This document shows, in pieces, positions 1 through 9,324 of a stretch of 64,000 nt of DNA (position 1 is its first letter; every line of letters begins with the position of its first letter). The DNA is from Pedobacter sp. Bi126. GTDB lineage: Bacteria > Bacteroidota > Bacteroidia > Sphingobacteriales > Sphingobacteriaceae. Both the position numbers and the translations under genes were made by a program. Where the stretch lies: assembly GCF_918698245.1 (NCBI RefSeq), contig NZ_CAKKMS010000009.1, positions 121,454-185,453 of the forward strand, in the 5' to 3' direction. Below the pieces are notes generated by a model. That model was not told where the DNA came from, ran no database searches, and saw only the letters and a program-made list of their open reading frames with translations.

Positions 1-1812
1 TTTGTCTACCTGCTTGATCGCCTTGTTTAAAAAAACTTTGTTCAAACCATCCGAAGCTGTTTTTTGAAGCACCTGGAGAAAGCCGCTCATAGAGGTAAGT
101 GGTGTTTTGAGTTCATGGGAAGCCAAGGCTATAAATTCATCTTTTTTAAGGCTAAGGGTTTTAACCTCTTCAAAAAGTTTAGAGTTATCGAGTGCTATGG
201 CTGCCTGCGAAGCAACCCCAACTACCAGGTCTTCGTGATCCTGCAGAAATACACCTGGTTCTGGGTGACCAAAGAAAAGCCCGCCGATTACTGTCCCTGT
301 TGAGGAAATTACAGGTACAGCCAGATAACTGACCACAGGTAGGTGTCCATCGGGCATCCCAAAATGGGGAGCCATTTTGCCATAACGTTCATCTTTTCTG
401 ATGTTGTCTACACGCACAACCCCTTCACCGCTAAAGGTAGTGTGGAATACTGCTGTATTACGGGGCATACCAAATTTTTCAAATGCCTCCCGGGGAGCGC
501 CCGAGAGCGTATAGAGCATATAAGATTCACCTTCGGCATTGGTTTTATTGTAAAAGAAAGCGCCAAATGCCGCCCCTGTAAGTTCTGTTGTCGCATCGGT
601 CACTTTTTGCAAAATGACATTAACATCCAGTTGTTCACTGATGCTCTTACCTATCGAATTCAGGATCATGAGCTTTTGGGAGTTGCTTTTTAAGGCGTTT
701 TCCGCTTCTCTCTGGGCAGTGATATCCCTGGCTACCTTTGAAGCGCCAATAATTATCCCATCACTGTTCTTGATCGGGGATACTGTTAAGGAGACCTGGA
801 TTTCCTTGTTTTCCTTGCTTATCCTTATGGTTTGAAAGTGATCTATCTTAACACCTCTTTTGATACTGCCTATGATGCGTTCTTCCTCATCAAGACGGTC
901 TGGCGGAATCAATAGAGAGATGTGGCGGCCAACGGCTTCGTTTTCGCTATAGCCGAAAATATTTTCAGCCCCTTTATTCCATGTGGTGATTATACCGTCG
1001 AGCGTTTTGCTTACGATGGCATCATCAGAACTCTCTACTATGGCTGCCAATGCGGCCTGCTTCTCATCGGCAAGTTTTTGCGCTGTAATGTTACGTGCAA
1101 TTTTACTTACCCCAATAATGCGCCCCTGCTTGTTCCTTATGGGTGATACGGTAAGCGATATAGGTATTTCAGTTCCGTCCTTGGTCAGGCGTACTGTCTT
1201 GTAATGTTCGATTTTCTGGCCTGCCCTTACCTTAGTGATAATGTAATCTTCTTCATGTATCCGATCTTGAGGGATGAGGATGGTAATATGCTTCCCGATT
1301 ACCTCTGATGCAGCATAACCAAAAATTCCTTGTGCTCCATTGTTCCAGCTGGTAATGAAACCATCCAGCGTTTTAGAGACGATTGCATCTTCGGATCCTT
1401 CAATAATGGCCGCCAGTGTAGCTTGCTGCTCTTCAGCGGTATACTCATCTGAAATGTCGCGGATCATTTGGGAAATGCCTATCAATTTTTGCTCAGCATC
1501 AGTAATTGGAGAGATGGTAATGGAAACATACAGGTCTTCCCCGGTTACCGATCGGCGTACGGTACGGAAATCATGGACCTTCGCACCACTCCGCACAGTG
1601 TCCACTAAGCGCTTATACTCTTCAAAAACGGCTTTTTCCATTATTCCGGAAACTGCCTTTCCGATCTGCTCCCTTGTAAAACCGAACAGTCGCTCTGCCG
1701 CCGGGTTTATATCTGTAATTTTAAAATCAATGTCATTGCAGATTACTGCGTCTTCCAAGCTTTCAAAAATCGACTTAAAGGTAAACAGTTGATTTAGGGA
1801 AGTTAAGTCCAT
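1..1812 (-). CDS. PAS/GAF sensor histidine kinase (3' end outside window)
   Basis: The reading frame stays open from an ATG at 1812 to the window edge, giving 604 residues. Reading the minus strand I see three PAS domains (about residues 5-125, 130-250 and 255-375), a GAF domain (about 380-545), and the start of a HisKA dimerisation domain with the H-box ASHELKTPL, whose phospho-acceptor is His566. The ATPase domain must lie beyond position 1. No signal peptide or membrane segment is visible, so it is probably a soluble or loosely membrane-associated sensor autophosphorylating in response to small-molecule or redox cues. PAS 2 and PAS 3 are close copies (both contain DAIVSKTLDG), so the sensor grew by internal duplication. 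The response regulator is not in the window. There is no sign that it belongs to the polysaccharide loci. Confidence 0.93.
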   Translation of the reverse strand, partial: MDLTSLNQLFTFKSIFESLEDAVICNDIDFKITDINPAAERLFGFTREQIGKAVSGIMEKAVFEEYKRLVDTVRSGAKVHDFRTVRRSVTGEDLYVSITISPITDAEQKLIGISQMIRDISDEYTAEEQQATLAAIIEGSEDAIVSKTLDGFITSWNNGAQGIFGYAASEVIGKHITILIPQDRIHEEDYIITKVRAGQKIEHYKTVRLTKDGTEIPISLTVSPIRNKQGRIIGVSKIARNITAQKLADEKQAALAAIVESSDDAIVSKTLDGIITTWNKGAENIFGYSENEAVGRHISLLIPPDRLDEEERIIGSIKRGVKIDHFQTIRISKENKEIQVSLTVSPIKNSDGIIIGASKVARDITAQREAENALKSNSQKLMILNSIGKSISEQLDVNVILQKVTDATTELTGAAFGAFFYNKTNAEGESYMLYTLSGAPREAFEKFGMPRNTAVFHTTFSGEGVVRVDNIRKDERYGKMAPHFGMPDGHLPVVSYLAVPVISSTGTVIGGLFFGHPEPGVFLQDHEDLVVGVASQAAIALDNSKLFEEVKTLSLKKDEFIALASHELKTPLTSMSGFLQVLQKTASDGLNKVFLNKAIKQVDK

Positions 1813-2279
1813 ACTGGGCGGTAATTATTTAATTAAAGGAGGTACATTCACATTAATACCCGATCTATGTCAACAACCCTGAGCGATAATAGTTTTAAGA
1901 ATAAAAAAATGCATCCCTTTTGGGCTATCCATTTTAGCCTTTTTGATTGAACCCATCGACTTTGAGCTGGTGTTATGCAAAAATAAAAATTTCTTTAATT
2001 GAACTAAATGTGATTTTCGCATAATTATACGAGTTATTATTAAAATCGACTTTGCGGTGTAGAGTTTTGATTCAATATCAATAAATCTTCAGCTATACTC
2101 AGGCTGACGACCACAGGGCTTAACTTAATGATATAAGGCGTGCAACAGATATAAGACCATAGGTAACCGGTAGTAACATTTACAGCGGTTGCCATTTTTC
2201 TATTGATGCCTTAAGTTATTATATTATGGCAGAAAATGAAAAAACTTCTGATAATCACCAAAGGCGAGGAAGAACCCGA
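1813..2279. other. Intergenic stretch without a recognised gene
   Basis: 467 bases between the divergently placed start of the sensor kinase and the end of the GntR regulator. It is AT-rich with stops in all frames. A weak 8-bp stem-loop (about 2162-2193, one G-T wobble) is followed by a short T-run on the plus strand, but no plus-strand gene precedes it. I see no tRNA, repeat or convincing -7 box. Confidence 0.5.
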
Positions 2280-3296
2280 CTAGAGCGAACGTCTTTTGAT
2301 AACTTTTGTTGGGTTTCTCGTAATCACGATTTTTTCATCCAGGATGGCTTGTGCGACTGTTTTACCCATTGCTTCAAAATCAGTTGAGATAACAGTAATC
2401 CCATCTTCAAGCACTTCTTTCACGAGCGTATCATTATAAGAGATGAGACCTATATCCTTTCCCAACTTAAATTTCTTTTTTCGGGCGAGCTTAATTAACA
2501 TCACATCATCGGTGTCGTACCTGCTAAAGGTTACATAAGCATTACCTTTTTGAAAAGTCTTTTCATCAATTTCAGATTGTATCAGGTAGGGGTACTCAGT
2601 TTCAGTACAATAATGTAAAAAACCTTCAATTACCAGCTTTGCATGGACGGCTTCGGGATGGGCAACCAAGATCAGCCGATCGTATTTTTTCAACTCGGCC
2701 TTTAGCTTATGAAGGCTATTATAAATGTCATAGCCGTAATCCTGATATATACTACTGTAATTGCCTGATAAACCTTGCTCGTTTAAATCAATAATTATTC
2801 TTTTCTTGTCGGGAATCAGGTTGAGGAGCGGGGCTACATTTTCTTTTAAAAAAGTTGCAATGACATAATGTGTATATGATCCCAGGTTTTCTTTGATCAA
2901 TTTTTCGAATACCTGATAATTATGATGGTGAAAGTAGATGTCGATATCGGCGCGGTTTTCCAGTTGATTAAAAAGCGTTCTATAAAACTGTTCACGCAGA
3001 ATATTCATTTTATCAAGTAGCAAAAACACGCGGAAGGAATGATGAATGGACTTTTTGCGTACATAATATCCTTTCCTATATACCGATTCTACGATACCTT
3101 TTTCAACAAGCTCATTTAGGCCTTTGAGTAAAGTTTCCTTACTCATTTTTAATTGCAACTGCAGCTGCTTAAGAGAAGGCAGCTGATCTCCAATACGTAG
3201 CTGATCAATTTCAATCAGTGACATAATGTGATCGACAAGCTGTTGGTATTTCATTTTGCCTTGATTGCCTTTCTGCAGTGTGTTTTCGGAGGTCAT
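2280..3296 (-). CDS. GntR-family regulator with LacI-like sugar-binding domain
   Basis: About 338 residues. The N-terminal 65 residues after the start region form a GntR winged helix, with the family spacing LPS...L...L..S..T...L..L...G....V..KGYYV. The remaining 250 residues resemble the periplasmic-binding-protein fold of LacI-type repressors (for example GLISYNDT near the C-terminus), which senses a sugar ligand in the cytoplasm. The frame opens upstream at 3359, but that extension is an unlikely hydrophobic stretch. ATG 3296 gives MTSENTLQ; an internal ATG at 3254 (MKYQQLV) is an equally typical start. The gene is divergent from the SusC-led locus 1, and a CCAGN tandem operator lies in the shared intergenic region. 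I infer that it controls locus 1, and possibly itself through the copy at 3343-3351. Confidence 0.9.
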   Translation of the reverse strand: MTSENTLQKGNQGKMKYQQLVDHIMSLIEIDQLRIGDQLPSLKQLQLQLKMSKETLLKGLNELVEKGIVESVYRKGYYVRKKSIHHSFRVFLLLDKMNILREQFYRTLFNQLENRADIDIYFHHHNYQVFEKLIKENLGSYTHYVIATFLKENVAPLLNLIPDKKRIIIDLNEQGLSGNYSSIYQDYGYDIYNSLHKLKAELKKYDRLILVAHPEAVHAKLVIEGFLHYCTETEYPYLIQSEIDEKTFQKGNAYVTFSRYDTDDVMLIKLARKKKFKLGKDIGLISYNDTLVKEVLEDGITVISTDFEAMGKTVAQAILDEKIVITRNPTKVIKRRSL

Positions 3297-3342
3297 GGGT
3301 ATATTATTTAGGCAAATGTAATTAATACACCATACAAACCAA

Positions 3343-3351
3343 ACCAGTCCA
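3343..3351. promoter_or_regulatory. Second CCAGTCCA copy near the regulator start
   Basis: The nonamer ACCAGTCCA here is identical to the first nine bases of the operator at 3453-3470. It lies about 47 bp upstream of the regulator's likely start codon, where it could mediate autoregulation. It is a short match and could be chance. Confidence 0.4.
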
Positions 3352-3415
3352 CCTAACAAATATTCAATAATTAGCCCATTTCGGGCGTAAAGAGCTTTTT
3401 TTATTTTTTTTATCT

Positions 3416-3445
3416 TTTGAAAAGAAATAAAATATACTATATTTG
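3416..3445 (+). promoter_or_regulatory. Bacteroidota-type promoter for locus 1
   Basis: A -33 TTTG at 3416-3419 and a perfect -7 box TATATTTG (TAnnTTTG) at 3438-3445 are separated by 18 bp, within the range described for Bacteroidota housekeeping promoters. The expected start point falls around 3452, at the edge of the tandem operator. The next large gene on this strand is SusC-1. Confidence 0.7.
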
Positions 3446-3452
3446 TTTACTT

Positions 3453-3470
3453 ACCAGTCCAGACCAGACT
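3453..3470. promoter_or_regulatory. Tandem CCAGN operator for the GntR regulator
   Basis: Three back-to-back pentamers (CCAGT, CCAGA, CCAGA at 3454-3468) start 8 bp downstream of the -7 box, so they cover the predicted transcription start. The block can also be read as an imperfect dyad, AGTC-N7-GACT. The position fits repression by the divergent GntR/LacI-type regulator. Assigning it to that protein is an inference from its place in the shared intergenic region. Confidence 0.6.
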
Positions 3471-3637
3471 AATGTTATGAGCGTTTGGTTTATATGCGTA
3501 GGAATTATTGTTATACCGCTCTAATTGCTATTCTCGGAATCTGGATGAGGTTTTAAATGCTTTAGCAAGTCATTTAAAAATATACTGCGGATATGTAAAT
3601 GTCTGTCGTAGCAATGCAACCAAATATAATAATGAAT

Positions 3638-6600
3638 ATGAAACCAAACTTACTCTTAACTGTGCTATTGGTTCTGGGCATTCCGCTTTCCATTCTGGCC
3701 CAAGCGGTAAAAACCATTACCGGAACTGTTACAGAAGAAACCGGGAAACCCTTGCCGGGTGCGAAAGTAGTCATCCAGGGGAAAACGGCTTCCCGCGTAA
3801 CAGATGATCAGGGCCGCTTTAGCTTTTCCAATGCAAAGGAAAGTGAACTATTGGTTGTCTCCATGGTTGGCTACATCAGCAAAACTGTGGTTATCACCAG
3901 TCAAAACCAGTATAAAATTCAGCTGGTACCTAACAACACTGCTTTAGATGATGTGGTAATTGTTGGTTATGGCCAGGTAAAACGAAAGGACCTTACTGGT
4001 TCGGTCGGTTCTGTAGTGATGAAAGATATGGAAAAAGCACCGGTGGTTTCTTTTGAAGATGCTTTGGCAGGAAGGGTGGCAGGAGTGCAGGTCGGTTCTG
4101 GTGATGGACAGCCAGGCAGTATTAGCAACATCACCATTCGCGGAGGAAATTCCATTACCCAGTCTAACTCACCGCTTTATGTAATTGATGGCTTTCCTTT
4201 GGAAAATCCCGACAACAATACCATTAATCCGGATGATATTGAATCAATAGATATATTGAAAGACGCATCTTCTACCGCAATTTATGGAGCGAGAGGGGCC
4301 AATGGGGTAATCATAATCAAGACCAAGGAAGGTAAGGTAGGCGCACCGGTAGTTAACTATAACAATTGGCTGGGCTATCAGTATCCGTCAAAACAGATAG
4401 AAGTGATGAGCCCTTATGAGTTTGTGAAGTATCAGCTGGACCTGAATAAGACTTCGGCTACCGCTTTGTATCTTAAGGACGGCAAAACTTTAGATGCGTA
4501 CCGCAATGAGCGCGGGATAAACTGGCAGGATAATGTATTACAGAATGCATTTATGCAAAATCATAGCTTCTCTATGAGGGGCGGCACTGCGGCTACAAAA
4601 TATTCGGTAAGCAGCTCTTATTTAGATCAGAACGGAATTGTTATTAATGGTGGATATAAGAGATACCAGGGGCGGTTTCAGATCGATCAGCGTGTAGGGA
4701 AAAACATGAGAATTGGCATTAATACCAATTATACATACGGAATCAAAAAAGGTCAGATCGCAAATCTAACCAGTGATAACTTAAACAGCAGCTCGGCCGG
4801 AAATGCCAGTTCGTATTTGATGTACAGTACATGGGGATACAGGCCTGTTACTGGCAATGCGGATGATGAAAATTTCCTTGATCAGCCATTTGACGATGAT
4901 GTGGCGGGCAATACAGATTTAAGGATAAATCCGGTGGTAAACTCCAACAACTTGTATCAGTATGCTTTTAACAAATCACTTACTGCCAATGCTTTTGCGG
5001 AGTATGCTTTCCTGAAGTATTTTAAGTTTAAGGTGAGTGGCGGGATGACGGATACCCGTTTGGTTTTTGAGCGTTTTAACAATTCTAATACGGCAGCTGG
5101 AAATCCACGGACCGTTTATGGGCAAAGCTATGGCATTAATGGTTCCCTCGAAAATCAAAATATCCGCAGTTTACTGAACGAGAACCTGCTCACATTTAAC
5201 AGGACATTTAACAAGAAACACCGTTTAGATGCAGTGGCTGGATTTACCATGCAGCGAAATAGTATGGAAGGTGATGGATTTGTATCTATTTTATTGCCAA
5301 ATGAGTCATTGGGTGTCAGGGGGCTTGATCAGGGGACTGTCCTGGTAAAAATAACCTCAGGTAGTTATTCAACGCTGGTGTCTTTCCTGGGACGTGTGAA
5401 CTATACGTTTAATTCCCGCTACCTGTTCACGGCTTCTATCCGTAGTGATGGATCTTCAAAATTTGCCCGGGATAACAGAGTGGGTTATTTCCCTTCCGGG
5501 GCCTTTGCCTGGAATATTGGGGAAGAAAATTTCCTGAAATCAGTTAAAGCCATTTCTTCCGCAAAACTGAGGGCTTCCTATGGAATTACCGGAAACAACC
5601 GGGTATCAGACTTTGCGTACCTGAGTATTTTGGATCAGGAAGTAGGCGCCAACACCGGAAATACCAGAAGTGGCTATTATTTTAACGGACAATACATTAA
5701 AGGAACTATACCTGTTGGGCTGGGAAATGAGAACCTTAAATGGGAGCGAACCGGAAACCTTGACCTTGGAATAGACTTAAGTTTCTTTAAGCAACGCATC
5801 AGTTTAACTACCGATTATTATTATAAAAGAACCACAGACTTGTTGCTGAATGCTTCATTGCCTACTTCAACCGGGTACCTTGCCGCATTTAAAAATATTG
5901 GTGTTGTGGTAAACAGGGGCTTGGAGTTTACCTTAAATACAATAAACGTGAGTACAAAGAAATTTAGCTGGACATCCAATTTTAACATTGCCTTTAATAC
6001 CAACAAGATCGAAGAGTTGAATGGTGATCAGCCTAGTTTGATTACACGTGTTTCGAACTGGAACGCCAATTTCAATAACTCTTTACCCTATATTGCCTTA
6101 CCAGGGCGTCCCGTAGCCTTGTTTTACGGCTATGTTTTTGATGGCGTGTACCCTTTAAGTGATTTCAATGTACTATCTAACGGTAGCTATGAGCTGAAAC
6201 CTGATGTACCGAATAATGGGAGCGCCCGCTCGCTCATTAAGCCGGGCTTCATCAAATACAAAGACATTAACGGAGATGGGGTGGTAGATGCAAATGATCA
6301 GACGATTGTTGGTAATCCTAATCCGAAACACATTGGAGGTTTTTCCAATAATTTCACTTATGGACCATTTGACCTCAATGTTTTCTTACAATGGTCTTAC
6401 GGAAATGACATTTTAAATGCGAACCGGATTGTATTTGAAGGCGCAGAAGCCAGACCAAGTCTTAATATGTTTAAAACCTACGAGAACAGGTGGTCTCTGG
6501 AAAATCAGAACAGCGATTTGCCTGTCGCAGGTGGTTATGGTCCTAATGTATTCTCCGACAGAAATATAGAAGATGGCTCCTTCCTACGGTTAAAGACGGT

Positions 6601-6817
6601 CTCGTTGGGCTACAACCTTTCTTCTACAATAACGAAAAAGCTGAAAATACAATCAGCCCGCTTTAATGTTTCGGCACAAAACCTGATAACCTGGACCAAC
6701 TATTCCGGTTTGGACCCTGAAGTTTCAGTGCGCCATTCTGCGCTTACACCGGGTTTCGACTGGAGCCCATATCCAAGGGCGCGCACCATCACCTTTGGTA
6801 TGAACCTAACTTTTTAA
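3638..6817 (+). CDS. SusC-like TonB-dependent glycan transporter (SusC-1)
   Basis: An outer-membrane beta-barrel that imports oligosaccharides using TonB energy, with the SusD-like lipoprotein encoded just downstream as its lid. From ATG 3638 the product is 1059 residues: signal peptide ending near LSILAQ, a carboxypeptidase-regulatory-like domain starting ITGTVTEETGKPLPGA, a TonB-box/linker DDVVIVGYGQVKRKDLTG, a plug containing the SusC signature DASSTAIYGARGANGVI, and a long barrel ending in the aromatic TFGMNLTF. Longer starts exist at 3599 and 3632; I chose the ATG that gives a compact signal peptide. It is the first large gene of locus 1, 6 bp before the SusD frame opens, and lies directly downstream of the operator-controlled promoter. 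Confidence 0.96.
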   Translation: MKPNLLLTVLLVLGIPLSILAQAVKTITGTVTEETGKPLPGAKVVIQGKTASRVTDDQGRFSFSNAKESELLVVSMVGYISKTVVITSQNQYKIQLVPNNTALDDVVIVGYGQVKRKDLTGSVGSVVMKDMEKAPVVSFEDALAGRVAGVQVGSGDGQPGSISNITIRGGNSITQSNSPLYVIDGFPLENPDNNTINPDDIESIDILKDASSTAIYGARGANGVIIIKTKEGKVGAPVVNYNNWLGYQYPSKQIEVMSPYEFVKYQLDLNKTSATALYLKDGKTLDAYRNERGINWQDNVLQNAFMQNHSFSMRGGTAATKYSVSSSYLDQNGIVINGGYKRYQGRFQIDQRVGKNMRIGINTNYTYGIKKGQIANLTSDNLNSSSAGNASSYLMYSTWGYRPVTGNADDENFLDQPFDDDVAGNTDLRINPVVNSNNLYQYAFNKSLTANAFAEYAFLKYFKFKVSGGMTDTRLVFERFNNSNTAAGNPRTVYGQSYGINGSLENQNIRSLLNENLLTFNRTFNKKHRLDAVAGFTMQRNSMEGDGFVSILLPNESLGVRGLDQGTVLVKITSGSYSTLVSFLGRVNYTFNSRYLFTASIRSDGSSKFARDNRVGYFPSGAFAWNIGEENFLKSVKAISSAKLRASYGITGNNRVSDFAYLSILDQEVGANTGNTRSGYYFNGQYIKGTIPVGLGNENLKWERTGNLDLGIDLSFFKQRISLTTDYYYKRTTDLLLNASLPTSTGYLAAFKNIGVVVNRGLEFTLNTINVSTKKFSWTSNFNIAFNTNKIEELNGDQPSLITRVSNWNANFNNSLPYIALPGRPVALFYGYVFDGVYPLSDFNVLSNGSYELKPDVPNNGSARSLIKPGFIKYKDINGDGVVDANDQTIVGNPNPKHIGGFSNNFTYGPFDLNVFLQWSYGNDILNANRIVFEGAEARPSLNMFKTYENRWSLENQNSDLPVAGGYGPNVFSDRNIEDGSFLRLKTVSLGYNLSSTITKKLKIQSARFNVSAQNLITWTNYSGLDPEVSVRHSALTPGFDWSPYPRARTITFGMNLTF

Positions 6818-6835
6818 CGATAAATGTTTTTACAA

Positions 6836-8407
6836 ATGAAAACAACTTTATTATATATCGCGATGATGCTGGCACTGGTTGTTAGCTCATGTTCAAAGAT
6901 CCTGGATACAACCCCACAGGATTTTGTATCGCCAGTAAATTATTACAATACAGAAAGTGAACTGCAATCTGCACTGGCCGGAGTATACGACCGTTTGGGC
7001 GATAACAGGGTTTATTCACAAGGGATGTCTTGCTACATGGTTTTTAGTGACGAATTTTTTATGAAAAACCAGACATCGGGAATGAATGCCAATATTGTGG
7101 ATGCTTCGACACTGGAATTAAACAGACATTGGGAAACGCTTTACACGGGTATTGAGCGAGCGAACATGTTACTCGAAAACATAGATAAGGCCGTTAAGGT
7201 GACTGCTGAAAAACGCAACGAAATAAAAGGGCAGGCACTATTTTTAAGGGCTTACTATTATTTTCTGCTGGCAGATGAGTTTGGAGGCGTGCCTTTAAAG
7301 CTTCAATCGAGTAAATCACCTGAAGAACCGCCTCTTCCTGGCACGCCGTTAAAGGACCTTTACGAACGTATCGTTACTGATATGAAACAGGCAGAAGGCC
7401 TGGTGAAATCCGTTTCTGATTATGGCTATAATACCCGTATTACGAAAACTACCGTACAGGGTATACTCGCGAGGGTCTATATGACTATGGCAGGCGCCCC
7501 GTTAAATGATGTTGCAAAATATGCTGATGCCAGAACTTATGCAGAAAAAGTAATGCTGTCAGGATTGCACAGCCTTAATCCCGATTTCAAACAAATCTAT
7601 ATCAACCATGTTCAGGAGATTTTCGATACAAGGGAAAATTTGTGGGAAGTAGAATTTAAAGGCGTAAACCAGGGCGAAATACAAGAGGGCGGCATGATTG
7701 GAAGTTATAATGGTATTACCTGTGGAAATATTGAACTGGGATATGGTTATGATTATGTTCATGCTACGGCGAAACTTTACAACGCTTATGCAAATGGCGA
7801 CCTGAGAAGGGACTGGACAGTTGCTCCTTACCGGTATGTTACAAGCGGACAAACGGCTGTGCGGACCAATTGGGCAGCAGATCAGGTATACGACCGTAGC
7901 AATGGGAAATGGAGGCGCGAGTATGAACTTCTTTTACCAAGAAATCAAAACTATACCGGTACAAACTGGCCGCTGTTAAGGTATGCCGATGTATTGCTGA
8001 TGTTTGCAGAGGCTGATAATTATACCAACAATGGGCCCTCTGCAAATGCGTATAAAGCGATAAATATGGTGAGGCGAAGAGGCTATGGAAAAGATGTACT
8101 TGTTCCTGATGTGGCGGCCGATGCTGCTGCTAATTTGTCGCAGCAGGACTTCCTTGATCTGATCAGGAATGAACGGTTACGTGAGCTTGCTTTTGAGGGC
8201 ATCCGGAAGCACGATCTTGTACGATGGGGTATTTATCCATCCGTTATGCAAACACAGGCAAGAGAATACCAAACCAACATGCCAACTGCTTTAAAAGACG
8301 CGGCTGTTACACAGGCACAGCGCGTTACAGATCGTGCTGTTTTATTCCCGATCCCGAACAGCGAACTGGCCGTTAACCCTAATATCAAACAAAATACAGG
8401 ATGGTAA
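6836..8407 (+). CDS. SusD/RagB-like glycan-binding lipoprotein (SusD-1)
   Basis: About 523 residues. The lipoprotein signal LALVVSSC places the lipidated cysteine at residue 19, consistent with surface anchoring. The N-terminal part carries the SusD tetratricopeptide features (LRAYYYFLLADEFGGVPL), and the C-terminus has the RagB/SusD signature LIRNERLRELAFEGIRKHDLVRWG and ends with the typical NPNIKQNTGW. It caps SusC-1 and binds the same ligand. The ATG at 6836 gives a normal lipoprotein leader; an ATG four codons earlier (6824) is possible. The stop overlaps the next open frame, so the two are translationally close. Confidence 0.96.
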   Translation: MKTTLLYIAMMLALVVSSCSKILDTTPQDFVSPVNYYNTESELQSALAGVYDRLGDNRVYSQGMSCYMVFSDEFFMKNQTSGMNANIVDASTLELNRHWETLYTGIERANMLLENIDKAVKVTAEKRNEIKGQALFLRAYYYFLLADEFGGVPLKLQSSKSPEEPPLPGTPLKDLYERIVTDMKQAEGLVKSVSDYGYNTRITKTTVQGILARVYMTMAGAPLNDVAKYADARTYAEKVMLSGLHSLNPDFKQIYINHVQEIFDTRENLWEVEFKGVNQGEIQEGGMIGSYNGITCGNIELGYGYDYVHATAKLYNAYANGDLRRDWTVAPYRYVTSGQTAVRTNWAADQVYDRSNGKWRREYELLLPRNQNYTGTNWPLLRYADVLLMFAEADNYTNNGPSANAYKAINMVRRRGYGKDVLVPDVAADAAANLSQQDFLDLIRNERLRELAFEGIRKHDLVRWGIYPSVMQTQAREYQTNMPTALKDAAVTQAQRVTDRAVLFPIPNSELAVNPNIKQNTGW

Positions 8408-8424
8408 CTACAAAATTGTATAAG

Positions 8425-9324
8425 ATGAATAAGCTATTAATTGCATCTGTAATATTATTTTCCCTGGCTTCCTGCCAGAAGACCTATGAGCTGGCTCCGC
8501 AGGATGATTTTTCTGTTGAGTTGGAAAAAAACAGTTATAAAGTTGGAGAGCCCGTTAGGTTTATAATTAATGGTAAACCAGAGAACATTGTATTTTGGTC
8601 GGGAGAAGCCGGACGCAAATATGAGTACCGGAAAAGAACGGTTGTGGAAGGAAATGCGGTTTCCCTCAATTTTAAAACTTATGCCCAGTTCGGCTTAATG
8701 CCCATCGATCAATCGGTGATAAAACTGTACGTATCTACCAATTTCAACGGAATATATGATGCTACAAATGTAAAGGCTGCTACCTGGGAAGATATTACAG
8801 ATAAAGCTGTATTATCTGCCGGCCTGGATCAGACCCCCTCAGGAAATATCAGCCTGAACACTTTTGCCGCGCGGAACAAAAATATGGCGCTGGCTTTGGT
8901 TTATAAGACCACTGTTATAAAACCAGAAGCACAGCAAAACCGTTGGGTGGTCCGTTCTTTCGATCTAAAAAGCACCAATCAGCAAGGGGAAGAAACGGTA
9001 CTGGCCACTATGGCTACCGCCGGCTGGACTGCTTTTAATTTTAGTGGTCCTGCAACCAATTGGAGTATTAGTTCAGCACAGTTGCTTACGGTGAGGAACA
9101 GTACCGATCTTGATGACGACTGGGTAGTAAGCAAACAGTTCAACCCTAATAGTATTTTGCCAGACGTAGGGGAGCCTATTAAGAATATTTCCCAGAAACT
9201 GACAGATTATACCAGGGTTTATACTAAAGCTGGTGTATATAAAGTGTCGTTTGTGGCAACCAACGCCAATGTAGAAGAATCACTTACAGTTGTAAAAGAA
9301 ATAGATTTAACCATTACCCAATGA
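8425..9324 (+). CDS. DUF5017-type surface lipoprotein (SusE/F position)
   Basis: About 299 residues with lipobox SLASC (Cys17). After the leader comes a beta-rich domain, VELEKNSYKVGEPVRF...NIVFWSGEAGRKYEYR, which matches my memory of the DUF5017 family. Such proteins sit immediately after SusD and are thought to be accessory surface glycan-binding proteins. The C-terminal part looks like one or two further beta-sandwich modules. No catalytic residues are apparent. It lies 17 bp after SusD-1, and its stop overlaps the start of the following toroid gene (ATGA), so it is clearly in the same operon. The frame opens at 8401, but ATG 8425 starts the credible signal peptide. Confidence 0.8.
   Translation: MNKLLIASVILFSLASCQKTYELAPQDDFSVELEKNSYKVGEPVRFIINGKPENIVFWSGEAGRKYEYRKRTVVEGNAVSLNFKTYAQFGLMPIDQSVIKLYVSTNFNGIYDATNVKAATWEDITDKAVLSAGLDQTPSGNISLNTFAARNKNMALALVYKTTVIKPEAQQNRWVVRSFDLKSTNQQGEETVLATMATAGWTAFNFSGPATNWSISSAQLLTVRNSTDLDDDWVVSKQFNPNSILPDVGEPIKNISQKLTDYTRVYTKAGVYKVSFVATNANVEESLTVVKEIDLTITQ

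Noticed and set aside
2162..2193. Stem-loop followed by T-run
   Set aside because: It would terminate plus-strand transcription, but no plus-strand gene precedes it; the stem includes a wobble and is short.
2226..2387. 53-codon plus-strand frame overlapping the end of the GntR gene
   Set aside because: It overlaps a well-supported gene on the other strand for most of its length, and only its first 18 codons are independent.
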